A program made the position numbers and the translations under genes. From Enterobacter cancerogenus (GTDB lineage Bacteria; Pseudomonadota; Gammaproteobacteria; Enterobacterales; Enterobacteriaceae): a stretch of 64,000 nt of DNA. The notes beneath the pieces were generated by a model. The model was not told the DNA's origin and made no database searches. It saw only the letters and a list, made by a program, of their open reading frames with translations. This document shows positions 61,724-64,000 of this stretch, one piece after another; position 1 is the stretch's first letter, and every line of letters starts with the position of its first letter. The stretch covers positions 1,054,001 to 1,118,000 of the forward strand of contig NZ_CP077290.1 of assembly GCF_019047785.1 (NCBI RefSeq). The letters are read 5' to 3'.

Positions 61724-64000
61724 ATGAAAACCCTGAAAAACTGGACCGTCGATACGCAGTCGGCGAACCATCTGGAACTGCTGGTCGATAATCAGCACCG
61801 CCTGTGCCTGTACGTGCTGGAAGAGAATCTGTTCCGCGTGCTGATTAAACGCAAAGGCGAGCTGGCGCTGGACCGCACCTGGAGCATCGCGCCGGAGAAA
61901 GACGTACCGTGGGAAGGCCGCCACCGCGACGATCTGAGCGGCTTCACCTGCCCCTGCTGGACGCTTTCGCAGCAAGACGATGTGCTGACGGTGGCCACCG
62001 ACAAACTGCGCGTCACCGTGCACCAGCCGCTGTGGCTGGAGTGGCATTACCGCAGTGACGATGGCCAATGGAACCCGCTGGTCAGTGACCGTCCGACCAG
62101 CGCCTACCTGCTTAACGCGCACGGCGACGGCGTGGCGCACTACCTGAGCCGCCGCAAGGACGAGCGCTTCTACGGGCTGGGAGAAAAAGCGGGCGATCTG
62201 CAGCGCAACGGTAAACGCTACGAGATGCGCAACCTCGACGCGATGGGCTATAACGCCGTCAGCACCGATCCGCTGTACAAGCATATTCCGTTCACCCTTA
62301 CCCGCCGCGACGACGTAAGTTACGGCCTGTTTTACGACAACCTGAGCAGCTGCTGGCTGGATCTGGGCAACGAGATAGACAATTATCACACCGCCTACCG
62401 CCGCTGGCAGGCGGAAGCAGGCGATATCGATTACTACATTTTCACCGGTAAGCGGGTGCTGGACGTCACCAAAGCCTTTGTGCGTCTGACCGGTAAAACG
62501 CTGTTCGGCCCGAAATGGAGCCTGGGCTACAGCGGGTCAACCATGCACTACACCGACGCGCCGGACGCACAAAACCAGCTGATGAACTTTATCCGCCTGT
62601 GTGAGGAGCACGCTATTCCATGCGATTCGTTCCAGCTTTCGTCCGGGTATACCTCGATCAACGGCAAGCGCTACGTCTTTAACTGGAACCATGACAAAGT
62701 GCCGCAGCCGAAGGTGATGAGCCAGGCGTTCCATGACGCCGGGTTAAAACTGGCCGCCAACATCAAGCCGTGCCTGCTGCAGGATCATCCGCGCTATAAC
62801 GAGGTGGCGGAAAGAGGCCTGTTCATTCGCGATTCAGAAACCGATGCACCAGAACGTTCCAGCTTCTGGGATGATGAAGGCTCGCACCTCGACTTTACCA
62901 ACCCACAGACGGTGCAGTGGTGGCAGAACGGCGTCACCACGCAGCTGCTGGAGATGGGCATCGATTCCACCTGGAACGACAACAACGAGTATGAAGTGTG
63001 GGACGGAGAAGCGCGGTGTCATGGCTTTGGCAACGACATTGCCATCAAACACATTCGCCCGGTGATGCCGCTACTGATGATGCGCGCCTCGCTGGAAGCG
63101 CAGCAGCGCTTTGCCCCGGAAAAACGCCCGTATCTTATCTCCCGCTCCGGCTGCGCCGGGATGCAGCGCTACGTCCAGACCTGGAGCGGCGATAACCGCA
63201 CCAACTGGGACACCCTGCGCTATAACATCCGCATGGGGCTGGGCATGAGTTTATCCGGACTGTTTAACGTCGGTCACGACGTGGGCGGCTTCTCCGGCGA
63301 TAAGCCCGATGCCGAACTGTTCGTACGCTGGGTGCAGAACGGCGTGATGCATCCGCGTTTTACCATCCACTCATGGAATGACGATTGCACCGTTAACGAG
63401 CCGTGGATGTATCCGGGCGTCACGCCTGCCATTCGCGGCGCGATTGAGCTGCGCTACCGCCTGCTGCCGTATCTCTATACCCTGCTGTGGCAGGCGCATG
63501 CGGACGACGAGCCGATGCTGCGCCCGACCTTCCTCGACCACGAACACGATCCGCAGACCTTTGAAGAGTGCGATGATTTCCTGCTCGGTCGTGACCTGCT
63601 GGTGGCAAGCGTCGTCGACGCCGGTCAGCGCGAGCGCCGCGTCTGGCTGCCGGATAACGTAACCGGCTGGTATGACTATTACACCCACGAGTGGTTCTCT
63701 GGCGGCCAGTGGATCGTCCGCGACGCGCCGCTGGAAACCCTGCCGCTGCTGGTGCGCGCCGGGGCCGGTCTGCCGCTGAGCGAGCGCATTACCCACGTGA
63801 GTGCTGAAAAAGACGATACCCGCGAGCTGAAGCTGTTTCCGGTGAAAGGCGTGGGGACGACGTCGGGACTGCTGTTTGAGGACGACGGCGAGAGCTGGGG
63901 CTACCAGCAGGGCAATGCGCTGTGGGTTGAGTGGCAGATGGTGTGCGACGGGGCGAGCATTCATCTGAATATTGCGGCACGCGGCGACTATCGTCCGGCA
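61724..64000 (+). CDS. Glycoside hydrolase family 31 enzyme (partial, runs off right edge)
   Basis: 759 codons are in the window with no stop reached. Start ATG at 61724. GH31 layout: N-terminal beta domain (1 to about 250, with YGLGEKAGDLQRNGKRY), catalytic (beta/alpha)8 barrel from about 260, nucleophile Asp419 in STWNDNNEYE, acid/base Asp490 in TWSGDNRTNW, and GLFNVGHDVGGFSG. Most GH31 enzymes have WxDMNE at the nucleophile; the NDNNE form suggests a distinct subgroup. No signal peptide, so it acts in the cytoplasm on an imported alpha-glycoside. Exact substrate unknown. Confidence 0.93.
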   Translation, partial: MKTLKNWTVDTQSANHLELLVDNQHRLCLYVLEENLFRVLIKRKGELALDRTWSIAPEKDVPWEGRHRDDLSGFTCPCWTLSQQDDVLTVATDKLRVTVHQPLWLEWHYRSDDGQWNPLVSDRPTSAYLLNAHGDGVAHYLSRRKDERFYGLGEKAGDLQRNGKRYEMRNLDAMGYNAVSTDPLYKHIPFTLTRRDDVSYGLFYDNLSSCWLDLGNEIDNYHTAYRRWQAEAGDIDYYIFTGKRVLDVTKAFVRLTGKTLFGPKWSLGYSGSTMHYTDAPDAQNQLMNFIRLCEEHAIPCDSFQLSSGYTSINGKRYVFNWNHDKVPQPKVMSQAFHDAGLKLAANIKPCLLQDHPRYNEVAERGLFIRDSETDAPERSSFWDDEGSHLDFTNPQTVQWWQNGVTTQLLEMGIDSTWNDNNEYEVWDGEARCHGFGNDIAIKHIRPVMPLLMMRASLEAQQRFAPEKRPYLISRSGCAGMQRYVQTWSGDNRTNWDTLRYNIRMGLGMSLSGLFNVGHDVGGFSGDKPDAELFVRWVQNGVMHPRFTIHSWNDDCTVNEPWMYPGVTPAIRGAIELRYRLLPYLYTLLWQAHADDEPMLRPTFLDHEHDPQTFEECDDFLLGRDLLVASVVDAGQRERRVWLPDNVTGWYDYYTHEWFSGGQWIVRDAPLETLPLLVRAGAGLPLSERITHVSAEKDDTRELKLFPVKGVGTTSGLLFEDDGESWGYQQGNALWVEWQMVCDGASIHLNIAARGDYRPA

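Noticed and set aside
61295..62389. 364-codon minus-strand frame across the MFS and GH31 genes
   Set aside because: Antisense to two well-supported genes and crosses their junction; no recognisable domain.
1..64000. CRISPR arrays, tRNAs, rRNAs, insertion sequences, prophage genes, toxin-antitoxin pairs
   Set aside because: None was seen by inspection; the repeats present are REP units and the CCCTCTCCC hairpins.

Overview
The window is chromosomal DNA from an enterobacterium of the Enterobacter/Lelliottia/Leclercia type. Nearly every gene has a recognisable Escherichia coli K-12 relative and the order follows the ybj-yli-moe-ybi stretch of the E. coli map (art, rlmC-ybjO, pot, ybjN-rimK-nfsA, grxA, ybjM, ybjL, rybB, rcdA-ybjJ-ybjI, mdfA, ybjG, deoR, dacC, gstB, yliI, bssR, rimO, gsi, iaaA, moeAB, fsaA, pflEF, ybiV, ybiU). 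Coding density is high, gaps are short, and the GC content is that of Enterobacter rather than E. coli. Genus assignment is inference from synteny.

Layout. 1-9.5 kb: a type II secretion locus, with gspC to gspJ on the minus strand (gspJ cut by the left edge) and gspAB divergent on the plus strand, closed by a small IprA-like regulator. 10.3-12.2 kb: cell-envelope genes amiD, ybjQ, ybjP. 12.3-16.2 kb: arginine uptake (artPIQM, artJ) with ArgR-type operators. 16.2-18.4 kb: a two-component system absent from this place in K-12, bracketed by REP elements. 18.5-27.4 kb: rlmC, ybjO, the putrescine importer potFGHI, ybjN-rimK-nfsA (without ybjC) and grxA. 27.4-32.9 kb: ybjM, ybjL, the sRNA RybB, and an arsRBC operon placed between rybB and rcdA. 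32.3-43.9 kb: rcdA/ybjJ/ybjI, mdfA, a PmrA-box-controlled pair of PAP2 phosphatases (second is ybjG), deoR, dacC, gstB, yliI, bssR, rimO. 44-52.4 kb: iaaA-gsiABCD (glutathione import and isoaspartyl peptide breakdown) and moeAB. 52.5-59 kb: fsaA, the glycyl-radical pair pflE-pflF, the HAD phosphatase ybiV and the DUF1479 protein ybiU. 59-64 kb: a LacI-type repressor divergent from an MFS transporter and a GH31 glycosidase that runs off the right edge.

The most interesting reading is in the 53-58 kb block. The same inverted repeat, ACTTTC-GAAT-GAAAGT (or its reverse), lies directly upstream of pflE, ybiV and ybiU, and at pflE it sits between a near-consensus FNR box and a -10 element at class II spacing. 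This predicts one repressor linking an anaerobic radical sugar-phosphate lyase, a sugar phosphatase and an uncharacterised putative dioxygenase. Other points are a GspA whose Walker A and B motifs have decayed, a perfect PmrA box before the PAP2 pair, a perfect 10-bp stem between potF and potG, and a family of CCCTCTCCC hairpins placed mostly between convergent genes.

No tRNA, rRNA, CRISPR array, insertion sequence, integrase or phage gene was seen. All identifications come from reading the translations against remembered family sequences; no database search was made.
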